Shown here: piece after piece, positions 9,235 to 17,793 of the stretch
Numbering within the stretch: the stretch's first letter is position 1
Layout: every line of letters begins with the position of its first letter
Assembly (NCBI GenBank): GCA_035296325.1
Contig: DATHBD010000014.1
Location: 62,001-126,000, forward strand
Direction of reading: 5' to 3'
DNA: 64,000 nucleotides
From: DATHBD01 sp035296325
GTDB lineage: Bacteria > Actinomycetota > Actinomycetes > Mycobacteriales > Micromonosporaceae
Program-made: the position numbers and the translations under genes
The notes under the pieces: generated by a model
The model's input: only the letters and a program-made list of their open reading frames with translations
Database searches by the model: none
What the model was told of the DNA's origin: nothing

Positions 9235-11523
9235 TCAGGCCACGCCCACCGACACGCTTGCCGATCGCCGGTCGTGGACCCACGCCGGGAACTCCCCGGC
9301 CGGCATGGTGAGCGCGTAGTAGGGACCGCGGGCCATCGTGACGCCGGCGACCCGTACCGCCGTCGCCTGCGCCTCGGTGTCGACGCCGTCCGCCACGGTC
9401 TCGACCTTGAGGATCCCGGCGATGGAGAGCGCCATCTCGAACATCCAGGTGGCATCCGCGTCGTCGCTGTGCGCGCCGCTGATTTTGATCTGGTGGATCG
9501 GGTGCGACCCCAGGCTCGCCAGCGACACCGGGCCGACGCCGAAGTCGTGTACCGCGACCCGGACCCCGCGTGCCGCGACGGCCTCGATCGCGGCGGACGA
9601 CGCGGCGGCGTTGAGCGACTGCGAGTCGGTCACGCCGAGCGTCAGCCGGTCGCCCGCCAGCCGGGTCTCCGCGAGGGTGCCCGTCACCATGTCCGCGAAG
9701 CCGGGTTCGCTGAGTTGGCGGTGCGAAACGCTGACGATCAGCCGCAGGTCGCCGATCGCCTCGTCGTCGCGCCAGGCGACCACCTGGGCGCAGGCGGCCC
9801 GCAGGGCGTAGGCGCCGATCGGGCCGATGGCGCCGGTCCGATCCGCCGTGGCGGCGAACTCGTCGGACCGCAACGTCCCGAGCAGCGGGTGCTGCCAGTA
9901 GGTCGACGCCATCACGCCGACGCACCGGCCGGTGTCCGGCGCAACCAGCGGCTCGTAGCTGATCTTGATTTCGTCGCGGTCCAGGGCGTACCCGAGGTGC
10001 TCCGCCATCTGCCGCAGGTACGCGAGGTCGCCGTGCTGGGTCCGGGTGAACCGCTGCACCCGGTTCTTGCCCTGGCCCTTCGCCGCGTACATCGCGATGT
10101 CGGCACAGCGCATCAGGTCGGCGGCGGTCAGGTTCGGCATCGCACTCGCCACGCCGATGCTCGCGCCGATCCGGACCGTTCCCTGCGACAGGTAGACCGG
10201 CTCCCGGAGCCGGTCACACAGGCGCGCGGCGAGGTCATCGGCACTGTACGGGTCGTCCAGGTCGGGCAGGAGCACGGCGAACTCGTCGCCGCCGAACCGC
10301 GCCGCCTGCCCCATCGGGCCGGTGACCTCGGTCAGCCGGGCGGCCACCTCGACCAGCAGTTGGTCGCCGGCACCGTGCCCGTGGGTGTCGTTCACCTTCT
10401 TGAAGTCGTCGAGATCGATCATCAGCAGGGCGACCCGGTCCTCGGCGCCGACGGCCCCGTCCACCGCGGCGGCCAGCCGCGGGAAGAACTGGGCGCGGTT
10501 GGGCAGGTTGGTGAGCGCATCGGTGTGGGCCCGGTAGCTCAACTCGGCGTGGGCTCCGCAGTTCGCCTCCGCGAGGGAACGCTGGTTGAGCAGCGTACGG
10601 AAGGCCTCGAACTCCGCGTCGGAGAGCGGCTCCCCGGCGCCCACCAGGAGGAGCATGTCCTCCCGCACCCCGGCGACCGCGGCGGCACGCCAGTGCGAGG
10701 TTCCGGTGACGACCTCCTGCAACGCCGCCACCACGGCGGGCTCCAGCGCCACCACGTCCGTCCCGATCGCGTCGAAGAGGGCGCGTACCGGCGCCGGCAC
10801 CGCGACACCCTGGGCCGCCGCGGGCAATCCGACCACGGAATCCACGATTGCCTCGTCGCCGAGGCGACGCACCACCAGCACGGCGGTGCCCGGGCGCAGC
10901 GCACACAGCGCCTCGGCGGTCTGCGCGACGACGGCGCGGACCGCTTCGATCTCGGTGCGGTGGATCAACTGCCGACCGGCTCCGGCCAGCAGCACCTCCC
11001 GATCGACGGCCAGTTGCTGGCGGTGCAGCGACGCGTGCAGGACCCGGACCATCACGGTGATCATGAAAAGGTGCGGGATGAGGCTCAGGATCGGACCCGA
11101 GTTCCACTCCATCATCCGGCCCAGCGACACCGGCTGGATGGCGATGGTGATCGGGAACGCGAACGCCAGGCCCGCCAACCGCAGGCACGCAACCCGCGTC
11201 GAGCCGTACTGGGACTGGATGGCCAGCGACGACACGCACAGCGCGGTGGTCGCCACCGGGTCCAGCAGGGCCGTGCCGGCGATCACGGTCGCCACCGGGA
11301 TCAGCAGCCAGTCCAGGGGGACCAGCCGACCCCGCCAGAACGTCACCCCGTAGTCGGCGACCAGGACGATCATGGCGATCATGGCCCCGGTGGCGCGGAC
11401 CGACGAGAGCGCCGGATCGATCTGGCCCAACAGCGGCAGCACCGAGAGGATGGCGAACACCACCGCACCCAGTCGCGCCCGCTGCACGCTGGATGCCGGC
11501 AACCACCGACCGATTCGCTTCAC
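9235..11523 (-). CDS. Membrane GGDEF protein with degenerate EAL domain
   Basis: This 762-residue protein has about five or six hydrophobic segments in residues 20-165, a GAF-like linker region to about 325, and a GGDEF domain. An exact GGDEF at residues 411-415 and the metal-binding LMIDLDDFKKVND predict an active diguanylate cyclase making cyclic di-GMP. The C-terminal third has an EAL fold but has lost the key residues. The E-x-L catalytic motif reads MASTYW, and DDFGTG is altered to HDFGVG. It therefore probably lacks phosphodiesterase activity and may instead bind ligand or regulate the cyclase. No RxxD inhibitory site is obvious before GGDEF. The start follows the longest frame, and the upstream neighbour rskA ends 47 nt away. 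Confidence 0.9.
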   Translation of the reverse strand: MKRIGRWLPASSVQRARLGAVVFAILSVLPLLGQIDPALSSVRATGAMIAMIVLVADYGVTFWRGRLVPLDWLLIPVATVIAGTALLDPVATTALCVSSLAIQSQYGSTRVACLRLAGLAFAFPITIAIQPVSLGRMMEWNSGPILSLIPHLFMITVMVRVLHASLHRQQLAVDREVLLAGAGRQLIHRTEIEAVRAVVAQTAEALCALRPGTAVLVVRRLGDEAIVDSVVGLPAAAQGVAVPAPVRALFDAIGTDVVALEPAVVAALQEVVTGTSHWRAAAVAGVREDMLLLVGAGEPLSDAEFEAFRTLLNQRSLAEANCGAHAELSYRAHTDALTNLPNRAQFFPRLAAAVDGAVGAEDRVALLMIDLDDFKKVNDTHGHGAGDQLLVEVAARLTEVTGPMGQAARFGGDEFAVLLPDLDDPYSADDLAARLCDRLREPVYLSQGTVRIGASIGVASAMPNLTAADLMRCADIAMYAAKGQGKNRVQRFTRTQHGDLAYLRQMAEHLGYALDRDEIKISYEPLVAPDTGRCVGVMASTYWQHPLLGTLRSDEFAATADRTGAIGPIGAYALRAACAQVVAWRDDEAIGDLRLIVSVSHRQLSEPGFADMVTGTLAETRLAGDRLTLGVTDSQSLNAAASSAAIEAVAARGVRVAVHDFGVGPVSLASLGSHPIHQIKISGAHSDDADATWMFEMALSIAGILKVETVADGVDTEAQATAVRVAGVTMARGPYYALTMPAGEFPAWVHDRRSASVSVGVA

Positions 11524-11570
11524 ATCGTCCGCATCGGCCGGCAGCGGGCCGGATCAAGCACTTTGCTACC

Positions 11571-12329
11571 TCAGGTCAGCTTGACCGCTCCGGTGATCTT
11601 CTCCTCGGTCACGTGGTCCGAGCCGCGCGGCGCCGGCTCCACCGACACCCCGACAGCGTCGGCACCGGTTACCTCCGCACCGATCAGCACGGTCCCGCGA
11701 TTCTGCCCCGGCGGCAGCACCCCGACCGAGTTCATGTCGGTCGTGCCCCTCGGCTGCAGCCAGATCTGGTAGAGCTCGTCCTGCCCGGGGGTACGCAGCC
11801 CGTTGAGGACGGCGACCGCCCGACCCTGCGCCTGCGACACCACCACGACCACCTGCCCGCCGGTAGCCATCTCCTCGGTGTGCACCTTCGCGTCGGGCGC
11901 GTTGATCACCGCGTCGATCTGCCGGCTCTGCGCCGAGGCGGCCCGCTCGGCCTCCAGCTGAGCGTTGGTCACCCGCCAGCTCGCCAGCCCGCCGCCGCCG
12001 ACCAGCACCCCGGCCGCGACCGCCGCCGCGGTGAAGCGACGCCAGCGGGTCACCGGGTCGGCCCGGCCGTGCGAGCCCCGGTCCGCGCTCCCCGGGCGCT
12101 CCTGCGGGGTACGGGCCACGGCGGCCAGGACCGCGTCGCGCATCCCGGGTGGCGGCGCCTGCGCCATCGCCCCCGCCATCCGGGTCGTGGTCTCCCGCAG
12201 CTCGGCCACCTCCAGCGCGCAGGTTTCGCACTGGTGCAGGTGCCGGGCGAACGCGGCACGCTCCAGATCGTCCACCGCGTCGAGCGCGTACGCCCCGGCA
12301 AGCGCGTGGATATCGGTCGCTTCGGTCAT
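11571..12329 (-). CDS. rskA: Anti-sigma-K factor RskA-like, zinc anti-sigma membrane protein
   Basis: This 252-residue single-pass membrane protein should hold SigK inactive at the membrane. The N-terminal cytoplasmic domain has the zinc anti-sigma motif HxxxCxxC (His30, Cys34, Cys37). A membrane segment follows at about residues 93-115. The extracellular part is the RskA domain, with LNGLRTPGQDELYQIWL and a PAPRGSDHVTEE segment near the end. The start codon overlaps the sigK stop (ATGA). In mycobacteria RskA is cut by site-2 protease in response to redox state, but the signal here is unknown. The C-terminal ends of such proteins commonly sense the envelope. Confidence 0.92.
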   Translation of the reverse strand: MTEATDIHALAGAYALDAVDDLERAAFARHLHQCETCALEVAELRETTTRMAGAMAQAPPPGMRDAVLAAVARTPQERPGSADRGSHGRADPVTRWRRFTAAAVAAGVLVGGGGLASWRVTNAQLEAERAASAQSRQIDAVINAPDAKVHTEEMATGGQVVVVVSQAQGRAVAVLNGLRTPGQDELYQIWLQPRGTTDMNSVGVLPPGQNRGTVLIGAEVTGADAVGVSVEPAPRGSDHVTEEKITGAVKLT

Positions 12330-12949
12330 CCGACGCTCACCCCCAGGCAGTCGCGCATCCGGATCAGTCCGTCGCGCATTCTCGTCTTGATGGTCGGCAG
12401 GCTCGCGTCGAGGAGGTCGGCGACCTCCCGGTACGTGTGCCCGCCGTAGTACGCCAGCGTGATCGACTCCCGCTGGAGATCGGTGAGGCCCTCCATGCAC
12501 TTCCGCACCTGCTGCTGCTCGATGCGCGCGGTGACGGACTCCACCACGTCGTCGTACGGCGTGTCGATGGTCGCCGCGCCGTGGCGCAGCGTGCGTTCCG
12601 TGCCGGCCTGCTCGGAGCGGACCCGGTCCACCGCACGTCGGTGCGCGATGGTGAACACCCAGCTCGTCGCGGAGCCCTTGGTGGTGTCGAAGCGCCCGGC
12701 TGTGCGCCAGACCTCCAACATCACCTCCTGCGCCACCTCCTCGGCCTGGGCCGGATCCCGCAGGACCCGCCGGATCAGGCCGTACACCCGGGGAGCGACC
12801 TCGTCGTAGAGCGACGCGAACGCCCGCTCGTCCCCCCTGGCAACGCGGCTGAGCAGGTCGTTCACGTCGACCCGGACAACCGGGGTCGGCACGGCGGTCA
12901 GTCGCCGCCCGGCCACCTCACCGGCAGTGAGCCCGTTCTCCGACGCCAT
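12326..12949 (-). CDS. sigK: ECF sigma factor SigK
   Basis: This is a 207-residue extracytoplasmic-function sigma factor. Region 2 includes EEVAQEVMLEVWRTAGRFD and the -10-reading helix SWVFTIAHRRAVDRVR. Region 4 has LAYYGGHTYREVADLLDASLPTIKTR. The MASENG start at 12949 is favoured by length and by the preceding GGAGGTGGC. Pairing with a RskA-type anti-sigma factor by an ATGA overlap identifies it as SigK type. It lies 59 nt downstream of paaE on the same strand, so read-through from the phenylacetate operon is possible. Autoregulation is usual for such pairs, but no SigK box was identified here. Confidence 0.93.
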   Translation of the reverse strand: MASENGLTAGEVAGRRLTAVPTPVVRVDVNDLLSRVARGDERAFASLYDEVAPRVYGLIRRVLRDPAQAEEVAQEVMLEVWRTAGRFDTTKGSATSWVFTIAHRRAVDRVRSEQAGTERTLRHGAATIDTPYDDVVESVTARIEQQQVRKCMEGLTDLQRESITLAYYGGHTYREVADLLDASLPTIKTRMRDGLIRMRDCLGVSVG

Positions 12950-13008
12950 CGCCACCTCCAGCCCTGCGTAGTCGCTCTCGATTCGTTGCCGACGCCGCGG
13001 CGGATGGG

Positions 13009-14097
13009 TCAGGCGTCGTAATCCACGCGCAACTGCGCCGAACGCGGGCTGGACTGGCAGGTCAGCACGTACCCGGCGGCCAGCTCGTCCGGTTCCAGCG
13101 CGTAGTTGCGCGCCATCTCCACCCGGCCCTCCACCAGGCGGGCCCGGCAGGTGGCGCACACCCCACCCTTGCACGCGTACGGCAACTCCGGGCGTACCCG
13201 CAGCGCCGCGTCGAGGACCCGCTCGCCGGCGTGCATGACCACGGTCGTGGCGCGGCCGTCGAGGGCGACGGTGAGCCGCGCGCCGTCCGGCCCGGCGCCC
13301 CGGGTCTGCCGCGGGATCGGCTGCTCCTCGACGTGGAAGTACTCGGCACGGACCGACGTCGCCGGCACCGCGCGCTCGGCCAGCACCGCCCGGGCGCCGC
13401 TGACCAGCCCGTACGGCCCGCACAGGAACCACTCGTCGACGCTGCGCACCGGCAGCAGCGCGTCCAGCAACCGGGCGAACCGGGCACCGTCCAGGCGGCC
13501 GGAGAGCAGCTCGGAGTCGCGCGCCTCCCGGCTCAGCACGTGGATCAGGTGCAGCCGGTCCGGGTACCGGTCTTTCAGGTCGGCCAGCTCCTCGAGGAAC
13601 ATCACGCTGGTACTCGTCCGGTTGGCGGACACCACGGTGAACCGGCTGGTCGGCTCCACGGCGAGCGCGGTGGCGAGGAGCGACAGCACCGGGGTGATCC
13701 CCGATCCGGCCGCCACGGCGGCGTAGTGCCGGCTCCGGTCGGCGGCGAACGCGCTGGTGAAGTGGCCCATCGGCGGCAGCACCGACACCTCGTCGCCGAT
13801 CCCCAGCGCCGCCGCGTACGTCGAGAACGCCCCCCCGGCCAACCGCCGCACGCCGACCCGCAGCACCCCTCGGGCGCGCAGCTGCGCCGGCGTGGAGCAG
13901 ACCGAGTACGAGCGCCGGATCTCCGCGCCGCCGATCTCGCAACGCAGCGTCACGTGCTGGCCGGCCCGGAAGGCGAACACCTCGCGCAACCCCGCCGGCA
14001 CGGCGAAGGTCAGGCAGAGCGCGTCCTCGGTGAGCGGCTCGACGCCCGCCAGGGGCAGCCGGTGGAACGCCGTCCGGGTGCGCGCGGCGACGCCCAT
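13009..14097 (-). CDS. paaE: Phenylacetyl-CoA epoxidase reductase subunit PaaE
   Basis: PaaE passes electrons from NADPH to the PaaA di-iron centre. The 362-residue protein has an N-terminal FAD domain (RRSYSVCSTP), an NAD(P)-binding domain (AAGSGITPVLSLL and LCGPYGLV), and a C-terminal plant-type [2Fe-2S] ferredoxin domain with CxxxxCxxC (CKGGVCATC) and a distal cysteine in LTCQSSP. This order is that of known PaaE. The ATG shares one base with the paaD stop (TGATG). It is the last gene of paaABCDE. Confidence 0.95.
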   Translation of the reverse strand: MGVAARTRTAFHRLPLAGVEPLTEDALCLTFAVPAGLREVFAFRAGQHVTLRCEIGGAEIRRSYSVCSTPAQLRARGVLRVGVRRLAGGAFSTYAAALGIGDEVSVLPPMGHFTSAFAADRSRHYAAVAAGSGITPVLSLLATALAVEPTSRFTVVSANRTSTSVMFLEELADLKDRYPDRLHLIHVLSREARDSELLSGRLDGARFARLLDALLPVRSVDEWFLCGPYGLVSGARAVLAERAVPATSVRAEYFHVEEQPIPRQTRGAGPDGARLTVALDGRATTVVMHAGERVLDAALRVRPELPYACKGGVCATCRARLVEGRVEMARNYALEPDELAAGYVLTCQSSPRSAQLRVDYDA

Positions 14098-14648
14098 CAC
14101 AGCGCCTTGATCGCGTGGAACGGCTCGGCGCACTCCCGGCAGCGCCACAACGCCTTGCACGCGGTCGAGGAGAACCGGGAGAGCTGCTCGGTCGACGGCG
14201 ATCCGCAGTGCGGGCACCGCACGCTCACCGTCACCGCCACCGCCCGGCCCGGCGCGCCTGATGCCGCTGGTGCCGCTGGTGCCGCTGGTGCCCCTGACGC
14301 CGCTGGTGGCGGGCCGGCGGGCGGCGGGGGCGCGATGCCGGCGGCGGCGAGCTTGCCGCGGCCGGCCTCGGTGATCCAGTCGGTGGTCCACGGCGGTGCC
14401 AGCACGGTCACCACCCGCGCGTCGCCGTACCCGGCGATCCGCGCCACCCGCCGGATCTCGGCGCGGATCACATCCATCGCGGGGCACCCGGAGTACGTGG
14501 GGGTGACCGTGACGGTCAGCCGGCCGTCGCAGAGCCGTACATCGCGGAGGATGCCCAGGTCGGCGATGGTGACCACGCGGATCTCCGGGTCCAGCACCGC
14601 GGCCAGGGCGGCCCGGACGTCACCCAACGGCCGGTCCCCGGTCACCAT
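14097..14648 (-). CDS. paaD: Phenylacetate degradation protein PaaD (MIP18/SufT-like)
   Basis: PaaD is needed for assembly of the phenylacetyl-CoA epoxidase, probably in Fe-S or di-iron maturation. The 183-residue protein has a MIP18-type domain (DPEIRVVTIADLGILRDV and PTYSGCPAMDVI, with the reactive cysteine). Its C-terminal zinc ribbon has two CxxC-type pairs (RCPHCGS and CRECAEPF). The two domains are joined by an Ala/Pro/Gly-rich linker at about residues 107-137, longer and more repetitive than usual. The start overlaps the paaC end by 7 nt, and the stop shares a base with the paaE start. Confidence 0.94.
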   Translation of the reverse strand: MVTGDRPLGDVRAALAAVLDPEIRVVTIADLGILRDVRLCDGRLTVTVTPTYSGCPAMDVIRAEIRRVARIAGYGDARVVTVLAPPWTTDWITEAGRGKLAAAGIAPPPPAGPPPAASGAPAAPAAPAASGAPGRAVAVTVSVRCPHCGSPSTEQLSRFSSTACKALWRCRECAEPFHAIKAL

Positions 14649-15412
14649 CGCGCGCCCGGATGCGCCCGGTGGACCACCTGCATCTCGGCGAGCAGGTAGG
14701 CCAGCTCCTCGGTGTGCCGACCGTGCCGGCCGCCGGAGGGCGCCCACCCGGTGGTCGGCGTCGCGAGGGTCGCTTCGGCCAGTACCGGCGCGACGCTGGC
14801 CTGCCAGGCGGGCCGCAACCCGGCCGGGTCCACGCCGACCCCGGCGGTCGCCAGCCGGGACGTCACCGCATCGGCCTCGAACAGTTCGGCGGTGTAGGGC
14901 CACAGCTCGTCCACCGCCGCCTGCATCCGCCGGTGCGACTCGGCGGTGCCGTCGCCCAGCCGGAGTGTCCACAGCCGGGCATGCTCGAGGTGGTACGCCG
15001 ACTCCTTGACCGCCTTCCCGGCCACCCCGGCGAGGCGGTCGTCGACCGATCCGGCGAGGCCGGCGTAGAGGGGCACCTGGTACGCGGCGACGAAGAGCAG
15101 CTTCGTCACGGTCCGGGCGAAGTCGCGGTCGGGCAGTTCCACCAGCAGGCAGTTGCGGTACTCCCGGTCCTCCCGCAGGTAGGCCAGGCTGTCCTCGTCG
15201 CGCCCGGCCGGCTCCCCGGCGTAGCTCAGCAGCGCCCGGGCGACGCCGAGCTGGTCCAGCGCGATGTTGGCGAACGCGACATCGGACTCCAGCTCGGGCG
15301 CCCGGGAACACCACCAGGACAGCCGCTGGGCCAGGATCAGCGCGTCGTCGCCGAGCCGCAGCGCGTACTGGGCCACCGCCCTGCTGAGGTCGGCGTCATC
15401 GGCGGCGGTCAC
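14642..15412 (-). CDS. paaC: Phenylacetyl-CoA epoxidase structural subunit PaaC
   Basis: PaaC is the structural partner of the catalytic PaaA subunit in the ring-1,2-phenylacetyl-CoA epoxidase. The 256-residue helical ferritin-like protein has family segments such as LGDDALILAQRLSWWCSRAPELE, ANIALDQLGVAR and KESAYHLEHARLW. GTG at 15412 overlaps the paaB stop (GTGA) and gives the usual length. A much longer in-frame extension upstream overlaps paaB completely and was rejected. Unlike PaaA it is not expected to bind catalytic iron. Confidence 0.95.
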   Translation of the reverse strand: MTAADDADLSRAVAQYALRLGDDALILAQRLSWWCSRAPELESDVAFANIALDQLGVARALLSYAGEPAGRDEDSLAYLREDREYRNCLLVELPDRDFARTVTKLLFVAAYQVPLYAGLAGSVDDRLAGVAGKAVKESAYHLEHARLWTLRLGDGTAESHRRMQAAVDELWPYTAELFEADAVTSRLATAGVGVDPAGLRPAWQASVAPVLAEATLATPTTGWAPSGGRHGRHTEELAYLLAEMQVVHRAHPGARW

Positions 15413-15705
15413 AGGTGGGGCACCCCCTCCGGCACCGGATAGTGGGTGGGATGCCGGTACACCTTGTCGGCGGCCGGGTCGAAGAAGGCGTGCTTGGCGT
15501 CCGGATCGGTCGCCGTGATCGCGACAGCCGGCACCACCCAGATCGACACGCCCTCCTGGCGGCGGGTGTACACGTCGCGGGCATGGTGCAGCGCGAGCTC
15601 GGCGTCGGGTGCGTGGACGCTGCCGACATGGGTGTGCGCCAGCCCGCGCCGGGGTCGGACGAAGACCTCCCACAACGTGAGGTCGGCGCCGCCCGCGCCG
15701 GTCAT
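15409..15705 (-). CDS. paaB: Phenylacetyl-CoA epoxidase subunit PaaB
   Basis: PaaB is a small subunit that bridges the PaaAC heterodimers. The 98-residue protein matches the family in size and in segments such as WEVFVRPRRGLAHTHVGS and DPDAKHAFFDPAADKVYRHP. The ATG at 15705 overlaps the paaA stop (ATGA), and the stop overlaps the paaC GTG. These couplings across all five genes suggest fixed stoichiometry of the complex. Confidence 0.95.
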   Translation of the reverse strand: MTGAGGADLTLWEVFVRPRRGLAHTHVGSVHAPDAELALHHARDVYTRRQEGVSIWVVPAVAITATDPDAKHAFFDPAADKVYRHPTHYPVPEGVPHL

Positions 15706-16739
15706 CGGGCTGTCGCCGGTGCGTGCTTGACGGCGTACGCCGCGGCGGCCTCGCGCACCCAGGCGCCGTCGGCGTGGGCCTGCCGCCGGTGGGCCAGGCG
15801 CTGCCGGTTGCACGGCCCGTCCCCGCTGATCACGCGGCGCAGCTCGGCGTAGTCCGGCGGGGTGTAGTCGTGCGCGCCGCGTTCCTCATTCCACCGCAGG
15901 TCAGGATCGGGCAGGGTGAGCCGCAGCGCGGCCGCCTGCGGCACGCACATGTCGACGAAGCGCTGGCGCAGCGCGTCGTTGGAGAAGCGCTTGATGCCCC
16001 ACTCCATCGACTGCGCGGAGTGCGTCGAGGCGTCGTCGGGCGGGCCGAACATGGCCAGCGACGGGTACCACCACCGGTCCACCGCGTCCTGCGCCATGGC
16101 CCGCTGCGCCGGCGTACCCCCGGACAGCACCCAGAGGATCTCGAAGCCCTGCCGCTGGTGGAACGACTCCTCCTTGCAGACCCGGATCATGGCGCGCGCG
16201 TACGGCCCGTACGAGCAGCGGCACAGCGGCACCTGGTTGACGATCGCCGCGCCGTCCACCAGCCAGCCGATGGCACCGACGTCGGCCCAGGAGAGAGTCG
16301 GGTAGTTGAAGATCGACGAGTACTTCTGCCGCCCGGTGAGGAGCAGGTCGACGAGCTCGTCGCGGGACACCCCGAGCGTTTCCGCGGCGGCGTACAGGTA
16401 CAGCCCGTGACCGGCCTCATCCTGCACCTTCGCGAGGAGGATCGCCTTGCGTTTCAGTGACGGCGCACGCGTGATCCAGTTACCCTCTGGCTGCATACCA
16501 ATGATCTCTGAATGCGCATGCTGAGCAATTTGTCGAAGAAGTGTCCGCCGGTATCCGTCGGGCATCTGATCGTGCGGCTCGATTTTCCCGTCGGCCGCGA
16601 GGACATCGTGGAAGGACCGATTGCTATCGGCGGAACGCCCCGGCGCTCGCTGTGTCCCCGCCGCCCGGAGGGCCTGCTCAGCCTGGTCGACCTCGGCGAG
16701 CAGCACGGACGGTAGTGCCTCGACCGGCTCGTCGTACAC
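15702..16739 (-). CDS. paaA: Phenylacetyl-CoA epoxidase catalytic subunit PaaA
   Basis: PaaA is the di-iron oxygenase subunit that epoxidises the aromatic ring of phenylacetyl-CoA, the first committed step of aerobic hybrid phenylacetate degradation. The 345-residue protein has the iron-binding ExxH motifs in KVQDEAGHGLYL and KEESFHQRQG, and the conserved HAHSEIIGMQPEGNWITRAPSL. The GTG at 16739 gives an N-terminal extension of roughly 40 residues relative to many homologues, so a later start is possible. The first ~250 nt are noticeably less GC-rich than the rest of the operon. Ligase, isomerase and later-pathway paa genes are absent from this window. Confidence 0.95.
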   Translation of the reverse strand: MYDEPVEALPSVLLAEVDQAEQALRAAGTQRAPGRSADSNRSFHDVLAADGKIEPHDQMPDGYRRTLLRQIAQHAHSEIIGMQPEGNWITRAPSLKRKAILLAKVQDEAGHGLYLYAAAETLGVSRDELVDLLLTGRQKYSSIFNYPTLSWADVGAIGWLVDGAAIVNQVPLCRCSYGPYARAMIRVCKEESFHQRQGFEILWVLSGGTPAQRAMAQDAVDRWWYPSLAMFGPPDDASTHSAQSMEWGIKRFSNDALRQRFVDMCVPQAAALRLTLPDPDLRWNEERGAHDYTPPDYAELRRVISGDGPCNRQRLAHRRQAHADGAWVREAAAAYAVKHAPATAR

Positions 16740-16883
16740 GCCTCGATGTTACCGCGCGGTGACATCGCCACAAGGATCTGAAATACGAATGTGGTCGACT
16801 GGTTCGACCCGATTGATCAGCGTAACCTCGGTCGGGCAACGCCGTTGATCACACAACGTGGACCCCATGGGAGCCTCCTGCTT

Positions 16884-17762
16884 ATGCGCCGCACCCCGGC
16901 CCTGATCGCGGCAGCCATCGTCACTGCTTCGGTGGTGGTTGGTGGCTATCTGTGGGCGACCCAGGCGTTGGGCTCACTGCCGGTGATCGGCACACAGTCC
17001 GGCTCGACGGGGCCGCGGCTGAGCTGGCGGGCACCGGCACCGATGATGGCCGCGCAGCCGGCGCCGGCACTCGGCCCCGCGCTGCTCCACCCTGCGACGG
17101 TGACCGTGAACAGCCCCGGCTTCTGGTCCTGGTCACTGCTCGACCGCCGGACCGGTGAGATCGTCGGCTCACCCAATCTCGGATCCACAAACGTCACCGC
17201 ATCCATGATCAAGGCCTGGCTCGCCGCCGACTACCTGCGCCGGGCCGCCGAGAAGCGGCAGACTCCGTCGGCGGCGACCCTCAAGCGGCTCACCATCATG
17301 ATCCGGGACAGCGACAACGCCGCAGCGTCCTTCTTCTCGAGTGCGCTCGGCGGGACGGCGAGCATCAGCCGACTGGTCAAGATCTGTGGGCTCACCGACA
17401 GTCGGCCCAACCTGAACTGGGCCAACGCCAAGATGTCGGCCCGCGACTCCGCCCGAATGGGCGGCTGCCTTGCCGATGGGCGCGCCGCCGGCCCGAAGTG
17501 GACCGAATGGGTCCTTGGCGAAATGCGCGCCGTGCGGGGCGTGGGGCGGTTCGGCATCATCGCGGCGCTGCCCCCGGAGGAGGCCAAGGTCACCGCGATG
17601 AAGAACGGTTGGGTCGTCCGGTCCGACGGCAAGTGGCACGTCAACTGCATGGCGGTCGGGCCGGAGTGGTCGCTGGCGGTGATGCTGGTGTACCCGGCGA
17701 ACCGCGGCTTCGCGCACGGCGCCGGCATCTGCAAGAGCGTCGCGCAGCAGTTGATGGCCTGA
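16884..17762 (+). CDS. Secreted or anchored class A beta-lactamase-like serine hydrolase
   Basis: This 292-residue protein begins with a basic residue pair and a hydrophobic segment (residues 5-28), a signal peptide or membrane anchor. The serine-hydrolase fold is complete in its active-site motifs: SxxK at Ser107-Lys110 (SMIK), SDN at 143-145 and KNG at 240-242 in place of KTG. The protein could be a penicillin-interacting enzyme or a general esterase. No close resemblance to a clinical beta-lactamase was recognised. ATG 16884 was chosen over an upstream in-frame start because it directly precedes the signal-like sequence. It is divergent from paaA across 144 nt and convergent with mqnA. Confidence 0.8.
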   Translation: MRRTPALIAAAIVTASVVVGGYLWATQALGSLPVIGTQSGSTGPRLSWRAPAPMMAAQPAPALGPALLHPATVTVNSPGFWSWSLLDRRTGEIVGSPNLGSTNVTASMIKAWLAADYLRRAAEKRQTPSAATLKRLTIMIRDSDNAAASFFSSALGGTASISRLVKICGLTDSRPNLNWANAKMSARDSARMGGCLADGRAAGPKWTEWVLGEMRAVRGVGRFGIIAALPPEEAKVTAMKNGWVVRSDGKWHVNCMAVGPEWSLAVMLVYPANRGFAHGAGICKSVAQQLMA

Positions 17763-17793
17763 GATCGGTCGGCCCTCCGCCGGCCGTGGCCGG

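Noticed and set aside
7231..11772. Very long plus-strand open frame (over 1500 codons)
   Set aside because: It runs antisense to mqnC and the GGDEF gene, both with clear motifs. Long antisense frames are expected at this GC content.
13009..16739. Complete phenylacetate degradation cluster
   Set aside because: Only paaABCDE, the epoxidase, is present. Ligase, isomerase and ring-opening genes are not in this window.
17780..17793. Terminator between the serine hydrolase and mqnA genes
   Set aside because: CCGGCC-GT-GGCCGG gives only a 6-bp stem with a 2-nt loop in very GC-rich sequence, too weak to call.
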